A DNA stretch of 48,485 bases, taken from assembly GCA_945869845.1 (NCBI GenBank), contig CAMBRG010000009.1, positions 1 through 48,485 of the forward strand, read 5' to 3'. Positions 7,025 through 15,832 of the stretch are shown here, one piece after another. The notes under the pieces were generated by a model. That model worked only from the letters and a program-made list of their open reading frames with translations, made no database searches and was not told the origin of the DNA. This DNA is from Opitutus sp. GAS368. GTDB taxonomy: Bacteria; Verrucomicrobiota; Verrucomicrobiia; Opitutales; Opitutaceae. The position numbers were made by a program, and so were the translations under genes. Numbering within the stretch: the first letter of the stretch is position 1; each line of letters begins with the position of its first letter.

Positions 7025-8437
7025 CTAATTCGCGGCGACGCGGGTGGCGCGGGCTTGGGCGGCGGCGACGGCTTCGGCGGTGACGGAGTAGCGGTAGATG
7101 AAAATCGCCGCGAGGCCGGCGAGCACCACCGTGCCCCCGGCGAAGACGATGCGCATGGCGAAGAACGTGCCCTCGCTCTGCGCGGCTTTGAGGGCCGTGT
7201 CCCAGCCCACGAAATGGAGCACGACGTTGGCGAGCAGGATGGAGCCGGTGAGCGCGAGTTTCAGGGCCCAGCTCAGGACCGAGTTGAACATCCCCTCCCG
7301 GCGCTGGCCGCTCTCGGCGGCGTCGAGGTCGCAGATATCGGCCGTCATCGAGGGCACGAGCACCATGACCGCGACGAGCCCGGGCCCCATCAACGCCGAG
7401 GGCAGCAGCAGCCACCAGCCCGCGCCGGGCGCGTAGCAGAACCATTTGGCCACGCCGCCGATCGCGATGGTGAGCGTGCAGAGGAGGAACGTATGTTTCT
7501 TCCCGATGCGGCGCGACAGGCGAACGATCAGCGGAACGGCGAGGATCCCGCAGCCTTGGAAGGCGGTGCCATACCAACCCTTCATGCCGGCGCCGACGCC
7601 CATGTCGCCGCCGTTGACGTAAAATACGTTCAAGTAAAACCCGGTCGTATCGATGACCAAGAAACTCATGTAGATGAAAATCTGCGCGAGGACCAACCGT
7701 CGGAAATCAGGCTGGCTCATGGTGATTTTCCAACTCAGCCAGATCGACGTTTTGGGCCGGGCCTGCCGCGTGACGGGCCGGGGTCGCTCCGGCGTGCGCC
7801 ACGCGGTGATGAAGCCGAGGATCGCGATCGTGCCGCCGATGAGCGGCGCGCAGAAACGGCCGCCGACCACGAGATCTCCGGCTCCGGCCTCGCGAACCCA
7901 TTTGAGCAACCATTGGTTCACAATGCCGGAGGCTTTGTGCAAAATGGATTTTGTGCCCATGAGCTTCGTGCGCTCGTGGTAGTTGGTGACCAACTCGAGT
8001 CCGAGCGCGCCGTAGGGCACGATCAGAATACTGTAGGCGACGGACATCGCCGCGCAGCCGCCCAGCAGCCACCAGAAATAAAACATCGTCGATTGGCCGG
8101 CGGGGAAAAACCAGATCGCCGTCGCGATGGCGGCGCAGAGCAGCGCGCCCACGAGAATGAACGGGCGCCTTCGGCCCCAGCGGGATTCCAACCGGTCGCT
8201 CCAATTGCCGATGAACGGATCGAGAAACACGTCGATCAATCGCGGCAACGACAAGGCCAGGCCGACGAGGAGGAGCGGGACGCCGAGGGTGATGTTGAAG
8301 ACGGCGTTGGCGAGTTGGTTGATCGAGTTGATCGCCAAGTTTTCGGCCGGCGCCGAGGCGCCGTAGGCCAAGCGGGTGCCCAACGAAAGCGGAAGCTCAG
8401 CCGCGGGCGGAGGGGGCGATGAGGCAGGGGCAGACAT
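7025..8437 (-). CDS. GPH-family (MelB-like) sugar:cation symporter, MFS
   Basis: A 470-residue inner-membrane protein with about 12 hydrophobic segments. It is recognised as a glycoside-pentoside-hexuronide symporter by 'LPRLIDVFLDPFIGNWSDRLESRWGRRRPFI' (read in parts), which includes the conserved D-P-x-x-G-x-x-S-D motif and the following R-x-G-R-R-R-P. Family members import melibiose, xylosides or glucuronides with Na+ or H+. The gene lies downstream of the sulfatase and lyase genes on the same strand, so import of unsaturated or desulfated oligosaccharides or uronates made by that locus is a reasonable inference. The ATG at 8437 is used; the next gene upstream ends 270 bp away, so it probably has its own promoter. 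Confidence 0.9.
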   Translation of the reverse strand: MSAPASSPPPPAAELPLSLGTRLAYGASAPAENLAINSINQLANAVFNITLGVPLLLVGLALSLPRLIDVFLDPFIGNWSDRLESRWGRRRPFILVGALLCAAIATAIWFFPAGQSTMFYFWWLLGGCAAMSVAYSILIVPYGALGLELVTNYHERTKLMGTKSILHKASGIVNQWLLKWVREAGAGDLVVGGRFCAPLIGGTIAILGFITAWRTPERPRPVTRQARPKTSIWLSWKITMSQPDFRRLVLAQIFIYMSFLVIDTTGFYLNVFYVNGGDMGVGAGMKGWYGTAFQGCGILAVPLIVRLSRRIGKKHTFLLCTLTIAIGGVAKWFCYAPGAGWWLLLPSALMGPGLVAVMVLVPSMTADICDLDAAESGQRREGMFNSVLSWALKLALTGSILLANVVLHFVGWDTALKAAQSEGTFFAMRIVFAGGTVVLAGLAAIFIYRYSVTAEAVAAAQARATRVAAN

Positions 8438-8482
8438 CAGGAAGTAGAGGTGGCGATTGAGTCGGGCTTGAGCGGCGGCGAA

Positions 8483-8498
8483 TCAAATGGGGATTTGA
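8483..8498. promoter_or_regulatory. Palindrome TCAAAT-N4-ATTTGA upstream of the symporter gene
   Basis: Six-bp perfect arms surround GGGG, 46 bp upstream of the symporter ATG at 8437, in the AT-rich part of an otherwise GC-rich gap. Size and position suit an operator for a dimeric repressor or activator of the symporter gene. No matching second site was noticed. Confidence 0.35.
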
Positions 8499-8552
8499 AT
8501 TTTTAAACGCGGAAAGAGCGAAGAGCGAGGAGGGCGAAAGATCAGATGCTTT

Positions 8553-8579
8553 AACCGCTAATTTTCGCTAATTTTTCGG
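8553..8579. repeat. CGCTAATTTT repeat pair in the 8438-8706 gap
   Basis: ACCGCTAATTTT is followed by a second CGCTAATTTTT in the 269-bp non-coding gap between the symporter and the sulfatase. It resembles the GCGAAT clusters at 5730 and 12905. Apart from this and the palindrome at 8483, I see nothing in the gap. Confidence 0.4.
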
Positions 8580-8706
8580 AGGAGGGATGGATTGGCGGAG
8601 GTTGCTGGCTTCGCCTCATCGGCGGAGCGCGGGGTGAGAGGAGCGCGCAGATTCATGGGGCTGGATAAGGGTGCTGAGAGTTCGGAGCTGGGTACGGGCG
8701 TCGACA

Positions 8707-10182
8707 TCAGGAAGCGGACGGGCCCTGCCCGAAATCGGTGACGCCGCGGGCGAATTGTTTGATGCGCACGCGGGGAAACGGCGCGAACGGGAAGGAGCGG
8801 AGGTCGCCTTCGAGGACGGCGGGGCGGGTGACGTCGCGGGCGGCGAGCAAGGCGCTGGCTTCGGCGCGGAACGCGGTGACGAGGTCAGGCTCCTCGAGGA
8901 GAAACGAGCGGCCCTCGGCGGGATCGAGTCGAAGGTTAAAAAGCAACTCGCGGCCGCCATTGGCGAGCCAGAGGTATTTCCAGTCGCCGCGCCGGATCAT
9001 GCATTTAAACTGGCTCGTGCCAGGGGTGCCGAACATGCCGACGAGGGAATCGCGGGCCGGGGCGGAGTCGCGGAGCGTGGCGAGGAGGTGGTGGCCGTCG
9101 CGGAGTTCGGGCGCGCCGCTCGCGGCGGTGGCGAGGCCGAAGAGATCGGTGAGTGCGGCGAGCCCGGTGTGGCGGGTGGCGGCGTGGAGTTGCGCGGGCC
9201 AGCTCACGAGAAACGGGACGCGGCAGGAGGCCTCGAAGAAACTTTCTTTCTGCCACGCACCGTGGTCGCCCAGGTGGTCGCCGTGGTCGGAGAAAAAGCA
9301 GATGAGGGTATTGGCGGCGTCGGGGCGGGCTTCGACGGCGTCGAGGATTTTGCCGATGCAGTCGTCGATGAAGGTGATCGAGCCGGCGTAGCGCGCGCGG
9401 AGTTGGCGGGCTTGGGCGTTGGAAATGTCTTCGGCCCAGACGGCGTGGTTCATCCAGCCGAGGTAGTCGTCGGCGGTGTCGATCGCGGGATCGCCGAGGA
9501 CGGGGTTGGGCATGTCGTCGGGGTTGAACAGCCGGTTATACGGCACGGGCGGCGCGATAGGCGGGTGCGGCGTCACGAAGGACATGAAGCCGAATTGGGG
9601 GCGCGGGTCGGGCCGGTTGAGTTCTTCGACGGCGCGGGTCGCGATCCAAGATTCCACGGTGAGAGCGGCGGGCACGGCGCGCGTCTGGGGGACGTAATAC
9701 ATATCGGTGCGCTCGCCGTGGACTTGCTCGATATGATTGAAGGACGGATCGAGGCGGCGCAGCCAAGCGACGTAATCGTCGCGGAGAAATTCTTCCTCGG
9801 TGGGCCAGAGTTCTTCGCTGTATTCGTGGGTCGCGAAGCCGAGCGGCTCGTGACGGGGCTCGGTGTGAAACTTGCCGAGACCCCACGTGCGGTAGCCGCG
9901 GGCGGCAAGGGTCTCGGCGAGGTAAGGGCCGCAGCGGGCGGGGACGTTATTGCCGGGCGCCCAGTTGCTCAGCCAACTGGTCTGCGACGGCTCGCAGCCG
10001 GTCATGAGCGTGTAGCGGGCGGGCACGCAAACGGGGCAGGACGAGTAGGCGTTGGTGCAAGCGACGCCGCGGGCCGCGAGGCGGTCAAGGTTGGGCGTGC
10101 GCGCGTGGCCATGACCGAGGGCGGCGATCGTGTCGAACCGCTGCTGATCCGTCATGATGAAGAGAATGTTGGGCGGATTCAT
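8707..10182 (-). CDS. Sulfatase, formylglycine (Cys) type
   Basis: A 491-residue S1-family sulfatase. The ATG at 10182 ('MNPPNILFIMTDQQRFD') is chosen because the family fold starts there; the frame is open further upstream but is low-complexity shadow of the lyase gene. The catalytic motif is C52-V-P-A-R56 ('CPVCVPARYTLMTG'); the Cys must be converted to formylglycine by a maturase not encoded in this window. Metal-ligand regions 'MTDQQ' and 'FFSDHGDHLGDHG' are present. There is no obvious signal peptide, unlike the other sulfatases here, so it may act in the cytoplasm on imported sulfated sugars. It begins 4 bp after the stop of the heparinase-like lyase, clearly in the same operon. It resembles choline-sulfatase/heparan-type members, but the substrate is unknown. 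Confidence 0.92.
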   Translation of the reverse strand: MNPPNILFIMTDQQRFDTIAALGHGHARTPNLDRLAARGVACTNAYSSCPVCVPARYTLMTGCEPSQTSWLSNWAPGNNVPARCGPYLAETLAARGYRTWGLGKFHTEPRHEPLGFATHEYSEELWPTEEEFLRDDYVAWLRRLDPSFNHIEQVHGERTDMYYVPQTRAVPAALTVESWIATRAVEELNRPDPRPQFGFMSFVTPHPPIAPPVPYNRLFNPDDMPNPVLGDPAIDTADDYLGWMNHAVWAEDISNAQARQLRARYAGSITFIDDCIGKILDAVEARPDAANTLICFFSDHGDHLGDHGAWQKESFFEASCRVPFLVSWPAQLHAATRHTGLAALTDLFGLATAASGAPELRDGHHLLATLRDSAPARDSLVGMFGTPGTSQFKCMIRRGDWKYLWLANGGRELLFNLRLDPAEGRSFLLEEPDLVTAFRAEASALLAARDVTRPAVLEGDLRSFPFAPFPRVRIKQFARGVTDFGQGPSAS

Positions 10183-10186
10183 GGAA

Positions 10187-12835
10187 TTATGGGGAGCGGG
10201 CATCGAGCCGGCGGCCATCGGGCAAGGTGAGCGTGCCCGGGCCGACGGCGTTGACATAGAGAGTGGGGCCGCAGTCGGCGAAGGCGGCCTTGGCGGCGGA
10301 AAGTTCGTGGCCGCGGAAACGCAATGAGGTGCCCTCGCCGAGGTAGAGCGAGGTGAGACGGTCGCGCTCGTCGAGGGAGACGACGGCATAGCGTCCGCGA
10401 AACGTGAGGCCGAGGTCGGAGTCGGAGAATTCGCCGTCGGCGGAAGCGGAGACGAGGACGAACTGGGTGAGGGTGCGGCCGGCGACTTGGCTGACGATCT
10501 TGAAGCCGGAGAATGGGCCGCGCGAGGCGAGCGCGGTGACGGCGCGGATGGCACCGGCGCCGACGGAGGGCTCGAAGACGGCGGCGAAAGGGCGGTCCCA
10601 CGCTTCGCCGCGTTGGCGGACGACGAGGACGGGCGTGGGAGCTTTGTCGTAGGGCGACGGAGCTTCTTTGGTTTCGAGTGAGAGCGCGGACGAATACTCG
10701 CGGCCCGCGCTGCCGGGGAAAAAAACGCGCATCGCGGCGGGGGACGGTTTCAGTTTCGTAGCCGTGAACTCGGCGGCGACATCGCCGGCAAACGGCGCGG
10801 AGGTGCGGGCGGATTTGAAGACGTGCCAGCCGGGGAAGAGGAAGCTGCGGTTGCGTGACCACGAGGTGCCGGCGGCGGGGCGGAAACGCTCGGGCGTCTC
10901 GGCGAGCGGGAGAGGTTGGCCGGCGGTGGTGAGGGCGAGGGAGTCGCCGAGATTGTGGTAGAGGTAGTCGTGAAATTGCTCGGTCTGCGCGGTGCGGGAG
11001 CGGAAGATATCGATGTAATAGCCAGTCGTCGCCGAGGTGCGCACGAGGCCGACGAGTCGTTGCTGCTCGGCTTGGGTGTCGCCGGCGGACCGATCGGTGA
11101 AGCGGGTGACGGTGAACGAGTGGTGCGGCGAAACGGGAGCGGCGCCGAGAGCGGGCTCGAGGACGACGGGTGTGACGGTATCGGTGCCGAGGTTGACCCA
11201 GCCGCCGGAGCTGCGGGAGGAGCCGTTGACGATCACGCCGTTGGCGGAGGCGAAAAGGCGGCGGTGATTTTCGTGTTCGTCGGTGGTGTAGGTGCCCTTG
11301 CCGGCGTTGGCCCCGAGGACGTGGCCGGCGCCGTAGAGTTCCAAGGCCATGCCGGTGGCGTGGCTGTGGACGTAGGACGCGCCGCTGACGGCGGCCATCA
11401 AGGCGTGCGCCGGGTCGCCGGTGGGCGAGAGATTGCGCTGGAGCACGGCGCCGGCGAAGGGCAGCGCGTCGGTGGTGGGCAGGACGGGGGCGGCCATGGT
11501 GCCGGTGATCGTAGGCGCGAACCAGAGCAGTTGGAGTGGGCCTTGGTAGTTGTTGGCGCCGCCGCTGAAGCCGAGCGGGGCGGCGCGGTTGTAGCGACCT
11601 TGGGCGATGCCGAGGTTGAGCAGCGCGCCCATGGTCTGCTGCGTGGCGGTGTCGCCCTCGCGGAGGGCGAGTGCGTAGGCGATCTCGAGGGCTTCCCACG
11701 GCTCGCCGGAGCGGCGCGGGCCGTCGCCGAGGCGGAGGTTGTCGCCGTTGGGAAAGCGAAAATCGGTGAGGCGAACGAGCGACAGCGGAAACGCGGCGAC
11801 GCCGTCGAGCGGGACGGCGGGCGGATTTTGCCGGCGCAGGAGCGCGGCGAGAAAGGCAACGCGGCCGGAGACGCCGACGGAGTATTGGAACGATTCGGGC
11901 CAGATGCCGCCGGACTCCCGGAAAATGCGCATGACTTTTTTGAGCGAGTCCTGGTTGGGGGAATCCTGGTGGGTCAGGTAGGCGAGCAGGTCGGCGCGCT
12001 CGGCGGGGTCGTCGAGGGCGAGGGCGTTGAGGGCGAGACACGGCATCTCGAGGACCGGGTGGTTGCTGTTGATTTGGCCGTGCTCGACGATGAGGCGGGC
12101 GTAGGCGCGGAAGACGGTTTGGGCGACGGCGAAGTCGAAGGCGACGGGTGCGCGCGTGACGACGTCGTGGACGCGGACGCCACGCACGAGCCAAGGATGG
12201 AGGAAATCGTAGAGGATCGGGAGTTGTGCGCCGACGGCGCGGGCTTCGTAGAGGACGTCGCCGGGGTAGACGATGCCGCCGCTTTCGGTGGCGTCGTTGC
12301 GCGGCATGAGAGCGAGGGCGCGCGTGGCGGTGGAAAGGATGTCGGCGGCGCAGCGGGCGTAGGATTCCTCGCCGGTGAGGTAGAAGAGCACGGCGCAATC
12401 GGTGCCGATGTGCAGAAAGCGTTGCAGGCTGTGGTTGCGGCGATTGTCGGGGGTGCTGGCCATGTTACCGCCGATGAGCGCGAAGGTGGGGTGGCGCGAG
12501 GGATCTGTGGGATGCGCGACGAAAGGGAGACCGCGGAGAAACGCATCGGGATCGCGCGCGTGGGCGGCGACGGAGTCGGCGACGCGGGCCTTCATGGCGG
12601 CAAACACGGTCTGCGCCCACGGCTGGGATTCGATCTTGGTGAGAATCGCCGCGCGGTCGGCGGCGGTGACCCAGATCATCGGACGATGGAGGGTTCCTTC
12701 GGCGGGAGCGCGCGCCGGCGCGGGCGAGGGCTGGCCGAGCGCCGTCACGGCGAGCCCAAGTGTAACGAGGAGCGAGCACGCGCTCGAAACAACGTGGAAT
12801 CGGGCGCGGCGATTTGACCGGTGGGCAGGGGACAT
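10187..12835 (-). CDS. Heparinase II/III-type polysaccharide lyase, exported
   Basis: An 882-residue protein with a signal peptide ending near 'LAVTALGQPS' (about residue 35). An alpha/alpha-toroid alginate-lyase-like region spans about residues 60-420 ('NSNHPVLEMPCLALNALAL'). The heparinase II/III-like beta domain follows (about 450-720), with 'SHATGMALELYGAGHVLGAN' and 'DEHENHRRLFASANGVIVNG'. A C-terminal beta-rich tail of about 160 residues completes it. Family members cleave uronic-acid-containing polysaccharides (heparin, alginate and others) by beta-elimination in the periplasm or outside. It sits just upstream of a sulfatase (4-bp gap) and downstream of the cytochrome/oxidoreductase pair, pointing to a sulfated uronan substrate. 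Which PL family it belongs to cannot be settled here. Confidence 0.85.
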   Translation of the reverse strand: MSPAHRSNRRARFHVVSSACSLLVTLGLAVTALGQPSPAPARAPAEGTLHRPMIWVTAADRAAILTKIESQPWAQTVFAAMKARVADSVAAHARDPDAFLRGLPFVAHPTDPSRHPTFALIGGNMASTPDNRRNHSLQRFLHIGTDCAVLFYLTGEESYARCAADILSTATRALALMPRNDATESGGIVYPGDVLYEARAVGAQLPILYDFLHPWLVRGVRVHDVVTRAPVAFDFAVAQTVFRAYARLIVEHGQINSNHPVLEMPCLALNALALDDPAERADLLAYLTHQDSPNQDSLKKVMRIFRESGGIWPESFQYSVGVSGRVAFLAALLRRQNPPAVPLDGVAAFPLSLVRLTDFRFPNGDNLRLGDGPRRSGEPWEALEIAYALALREGDTATQQTMGALLNLGIAQGRYNRAAPLGFSGGANNYQGPLQLLWFAPTITGTMAAPVLPTTDALPFAGAVLQRNLSPTGDPAHALMAAVSGASYVHSHATGMALELYGAGHVLGANAGKGTYTTDEHENHRRLFASANGVIVNGSSRSSGGWVNLGTDTVTPVVLEPALGAAPVSPHHSFTVTRFTDRSAGDTQAEQQRLVGLVRTSATTGYYIDIFRSRTAQTEQFHDYLYHNLGDSLALTTAGQPLPLAETPERFRPAAGTSWSRNRSFLFPGWHVFKSARTSAPFAGDVAAEFTATKLKPSPAAMRVFFPGSAGREYSSALSLETKEAPSPYDKAPTPVLVVRQRGEAWDRPFAAVFEPSVGAGAIRAVTALASRGPFSGFKIVSQVAGRTLTQFVLVSASADGEFSDSDLGLTFRGRYAVVSLDERDRLTSLYLGEGTSLRFRGHELSAAKAAFADCGPTLYVNAVGPGTLTLPDGRRLDARSP

Positions 12836-12904
12836 GAAGCGAGTGATTTTGGCGGTTAAGATCCGGGCTGGTGAGTGGCCCTTAGCCGGAACGATGCAGT
12901 GGGA

Positions 12905-13054
12905 GAACCGCGAATGAACACGAATGAACGCAAATTACAGAGGAAGGCAGACGGAATGTTCCGCGTAGATTTTGGTTCACAGTTTGGTGAGTTCTTAAGT
13001 TCGGAGCTGTAGTCACGGATTCAATTCGCGGCTATTGGCGTTCATTCGCGGTTC
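12905..13054. repeat. Inverted-repeat element, 15-bp perfect ends, 150 bp
   Basis: GAACCGCGAATGAAC at 12905-12919 is mirrored exactly by GTTCATTCGCGGTTC at 13040-13054. The sequences just inside the ends also resemble each other (ACGAATGAACGC versus GCCAATAGCCGC). The element fills most of the 239-bp gap between the lyase and cytochrome genes. It could be a small non-autonomous mobile element, a REP-type hairpin or a transcript-stability structure. Confidence 0.55.
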
Positions 13055-13075
13055 AATTGCATGGATCCGGCTTAG

Positions 13076-15832
13076 TCAGGGCTGAGCGGCGGATGCTGTT
13101 TTTCCGGGCATGCGGTGAATCGTGCCGGTGACGACGCGAGTGACTTCCGTGCCGGTCGTGTCTTGGAGGCGGCAGGTAAGCTCGATGATCGTGGCGGGGG
13201 CAAGGGTTGGAATGGTCAGGCGAAGGCGACGTGGGTCAGCGAGAATTTCGGCTTGGGTCACGGGGAGCGCGTGCTCGTTGATGCGGGGGCTGCCGTAGCT
13301 GGCGGTACGTTTCAGTTCCCAGACATTTACGGTGTATCGGGCCAGGTCGGAAGCGGTGGCGGCGGAGAGTGCTTCGCTGAAGGTGAGTTCGATCCCGCCG
13401 GGGATGATGTGCCAGCCGGTGGGAAGGGTGGCGGGACGGCCGGTCTGGCGCAGGCGGTAAAAACCGCCCTCTTGTTCGGTTTGCGACGTGGCCCACGCGG
13501 ACAAACCGCAGAGGTAGAGTTGGCCGTTGGTCGGATGCAGGCGGCCGCGCATGATGCCGGTGGGGAAATCGGGAATCGGCAGGCGGCAGAGTGCGCCCTG
13601 CGCGGAGTCGCCGGTACCGTCGGCGAACACGATTTCGAGGCGGCCTTGGCCGTAGGAGAGATTGAGGAGCGCGCCGTCGAGGGCGCCCCACTTGGCGCTG
13701 TTGATCCAGAGCAGTTCGGCGGGAGAGCGGTCGATGGCTTTGTCCACCCAGAGCAGCGGCGGAGCCATCGCGGAATCGGAGCGGTCGGCCGGCGCGCCGT
13801 AGCTCCACATGTTGCCAAAGAACTTTCCGGGGGTGACGCGGTTGATTCGGTTCATCGGCATCCAGTGACCCTCTTGGTCGGTGACGAAGAATGAGCCGTC
13901 GGGATTGAGGCACACGCCGTTGGCGGCGCGGAAACCGTTCGCGAGGATTTCGGTTTTGGTGCCGTCGGCGGAAATCTTTAGGAGCGTGCCATGGTGCGGC
14001 ACGACGGGCGTGCGGGCATGGCGAGCGCTTTTGGCGTAGTAGAAGTTGCCCGCGGCGTCGGTCTGCAGGCCCATCGCGAACTCGTGGAAGTGATCGGTGA
14101 CCTGATGGTCGCTGTTGATGCTCTCGTAAAAATCCGTCTCGCCGTCGCCGTTTAGGTCGCGCAAGGCGACGAGCTGGTCGCGGCAGGTGACAAAGATCTC
14201 GGAGCCACGGAGCTTGAGGCCGAGCGGTTGAAAGAGACCGGAGGCGATGCGGCGCCAAGCGACGGTGGGGGACGCCCCGTCGATGCCGTCAACGCGCCAC
14301 ACGTCGCCATCCCACGTGCAGACCAGCGCAGATTGACCGTCGGGAGTGAAGTCGAGGCCGCTGGGGCGCAGGCGGGCGCGCCACGGATTGGTCTGGAGCA
14401 GGGTGAAGCGATCCCACGCGAAGGCGCCCACGGCGTTGCTCTGCACAACCGGGGTCTCGATGGCGTCGGCCCAGCGGGCAGGGCTGCCCCGGGTGAACGG
14501 CGCGAGGTCGCGCGGGGTGGCGGCTGAGGCGGCGAAGGCCGCGAGGCCCGACGTGCCGAGTTTCGCGAGGCGCACGGCGAGGCGCAGGGGAGTGGCCGCA
14601 GCGGGAATCCGCAGCGTGACGAAGGCGGGGTCGGAGGCGGTGGTGATGCCGGACGAATCGGACCACGCGACGGCGGTGCCGGCATTGGCGACGCGGACGA
14701 GGAGATCGCGCGAGGATTTTCCGACGTTGAGCGTGCGGACGAAGACGGGCTGGTCGCGGAGTGTTTCCAAGTCGTGACTTTCGAGAATGGCGGCGTCGCC
14801 GACGGTGTAGGAGATCACTGTGCGTTCGCCGTGGCGGTAGAGGCCGCGGTAGTGTTGCCACGCGCGCGGCAGGGGGCCGTAGCGGCGGCCGTCGGGGCCG
14901 ACGAAGCGGAGGTCGTCGAAAGTGCCGGTGGCGGGATTGGCCCAACCGGGACCGTCGGCCGTTTCGAATTGGAGGTCGCCGATGGTGCGAGGGTGAACGA
15001 CGTGGCGGGAGTTGAAGTTGATGCCCTCCCAGTCGATGAAACCTTCGCCGGTCCAGGCTCCGGCTACTCGCAACGTATCGTGCTCGAAGACGGTCCAAGT
15101 CTGGCCGGCGGCGATCCCGCCGGGGCCGGCATTCAGGCGCACGGCGATGCCTTTGTAGGCCAGATTTGAGCCGGGGGCGATGGTGTCGAGGGCGGCGGGC
15201 GGAAGTTTCGCAGCGGCGTCGCGGCGGGCGTTGTCGGCAAGTTCGAAGGTGCCGATGAGAAACGGGCCGTAGTCCATGTCGCGCCACGGTTCGCGTTTGA
15301 CGGGAGCGGGGCCTGCGGTGTTCCCCGCGGGCAATGCGGCGAGGTAGGCTTCGGTGACGGCGACAAACTGCGATGGATTTTTTTCGCGGAGGAACGTTTC
15401 GCGGAGGTAGTGGATGACGTCGTATTTCTCGCGTGGGACCAGTTGCACCTGCGATGCCATGAGGCCCCGGCCGCGCGTGAGGGTCTGATAAAGTGAGTGC
15501 GGATCGGCGCCAAAGGCGAATCGGCCCTCGGCGAAACGCAGCGCGTTGGGGATGGAACCGGGAAGATTGAGATCGCCGTGGCACGCGTGGCAGGCGCGCT
15601 GGTAAATTTTCTCGCCGCGGGTGAGCGAGACTTTGTTCCAACTGCGGATCAGGCCCGCGTGGTCCACGTTCTTTTCGTAATCGGGTAACGCCGACTCGGG
15701 TAGGAGCGGCACGCCCGGAGGAAGGGTGAGGTCCTGAGCCGGGAGGACGGCGGAAAGCCCGGCTAGACCGAGCGCGAGCGCGGCAAGCCACCCGGTGCGA
15801 AGGCGAACGAAGCGCGAAGGCCGTTGCATCAT
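13076..15832 (-). CDS. Exported cytochrome c / DUF6797-like protein with beta-propeller
   Basis: A 918-residue protein. The start is the first of two tandem ATGs (15832), overlapping the stop of the FAD oxidoreductase gene (ATGATG over TGA). A signal peptide ends near 'SAVLPAQD'. A mono-haem cytochrome c domain follows, with C81-H-A-C84-H85 and a probable axial Met in 'RGLMASQVQLV'. A central region ('PFLIGTFEL', 'YKGIAVRLNAGPGGIAAGQ', 'GINFNSRHVVHPRTIGDL') resembles the DUF6797 family as I remember it. The C-terminal half looks like an NHL/sorbosone-dehydrogenase-type propeller ('LDFTPDGQSALVCTWDGDVW', 'GVCLNPDGSFFVTDQEGHW'). It is a plausible periplasmic electron acceptor or dehydrogenase partner of the adjacent FAD enzyme. 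No biochemical function is established for this architecture as far as I know. Confidence 0.82.
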   Translation of the reverse strand: MMQRPSRFVRLRTGWLAALALGLAGLSAVLPAQDLTLPPGVPLLPESALPDYEKNVDHAGLIRSWNKVSLTRGEKIYQRACHACHGDLNLPGSIPNALRFAEGRFAFGADPHSLYQTLTRGRGLMASQVQLVPREKYDVIHYLRETFLREKNPSQFVAVTEAYLAALPAGNTAGPAPVKREPWRDMDYGPFLIGTFELADNARRDAAAKLPPAALDTIAPGSNLAYKGIAVRLNAGPGGIAAGQTWTVFEHDTLRVAGAWTGEGFIDWEGINFNSRHVVHPRTIGDLQFETADGPGWANPATGTFDDLRFVGPDGRRYGPLPRAWQHYRGLYRHGERTVISYTVGDAAILESHDLETLRDQPVFVRTLNVGKSSRDLLVRVANAGTAVAWSDSSGITTASDPAFVTLRIPAAATPLRLAVRLAKLGTSGLAAFAASAATPRDLAPFTRGSPARWADAIETPVVQSNAVGAFAWDRFTLLQTNPWRARLRPSGLDFTPDGQSALVCTWDGDVWRVDGIDGASPTVAWRRIASGLFQPLGLKLRGSEIFVTCRDQLVALRDLNGDGETDFYESINSDHQVTDHFHEFAMGLQTDAAGNFYYAKSARHARTPVVPHHGTLLKISADGTKTEILANGFRAANGVCLNPDGSFFVTDQEGHWMPMNRINRVTPGKFFGNMWSYGAPADRSDSAMAPPLLWVDKAIDRSPAELLWINSAKWGALDGALLNLSYGQGRLEIVFADGTGDSAQGALCRLPIPDFPTGIMRGRLHPTNGQLYLCGLSAWATSQTEQEGGFYRLRQTGRPATLPTGWHIIPGGIELTFSEALSAATASDLARYTVNVWELKRTASYGSPRINEHALPVTQAEILADPRRLRLTIPTLAPATIIELTCRLQDTTGTEVTRVVTGTIHRMPGKTASAAQP

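Noticed and set aside
7019..8422. 467-codon plus-strand frame opposite the GPH symporter
   Set aside because: Arg/Asp/Glu-rich shadow of a membrane protein gene; no family resemblance.
10182..10554. Upstream in-frame extension of the sulfatase at 8707
   Set aside because: The extra 124 residues are Ser/Pro/Ala-rich shadow of the lyase gene; the sulfatase fold starts at the ATG at 10182.
10916..12817. 633-codon plus-strand frame opposite the heparinase-type lyase
   Set aside because: Same codon-bias shadow; low-complexity translation, no start signal, and the real gene is on the other strand.
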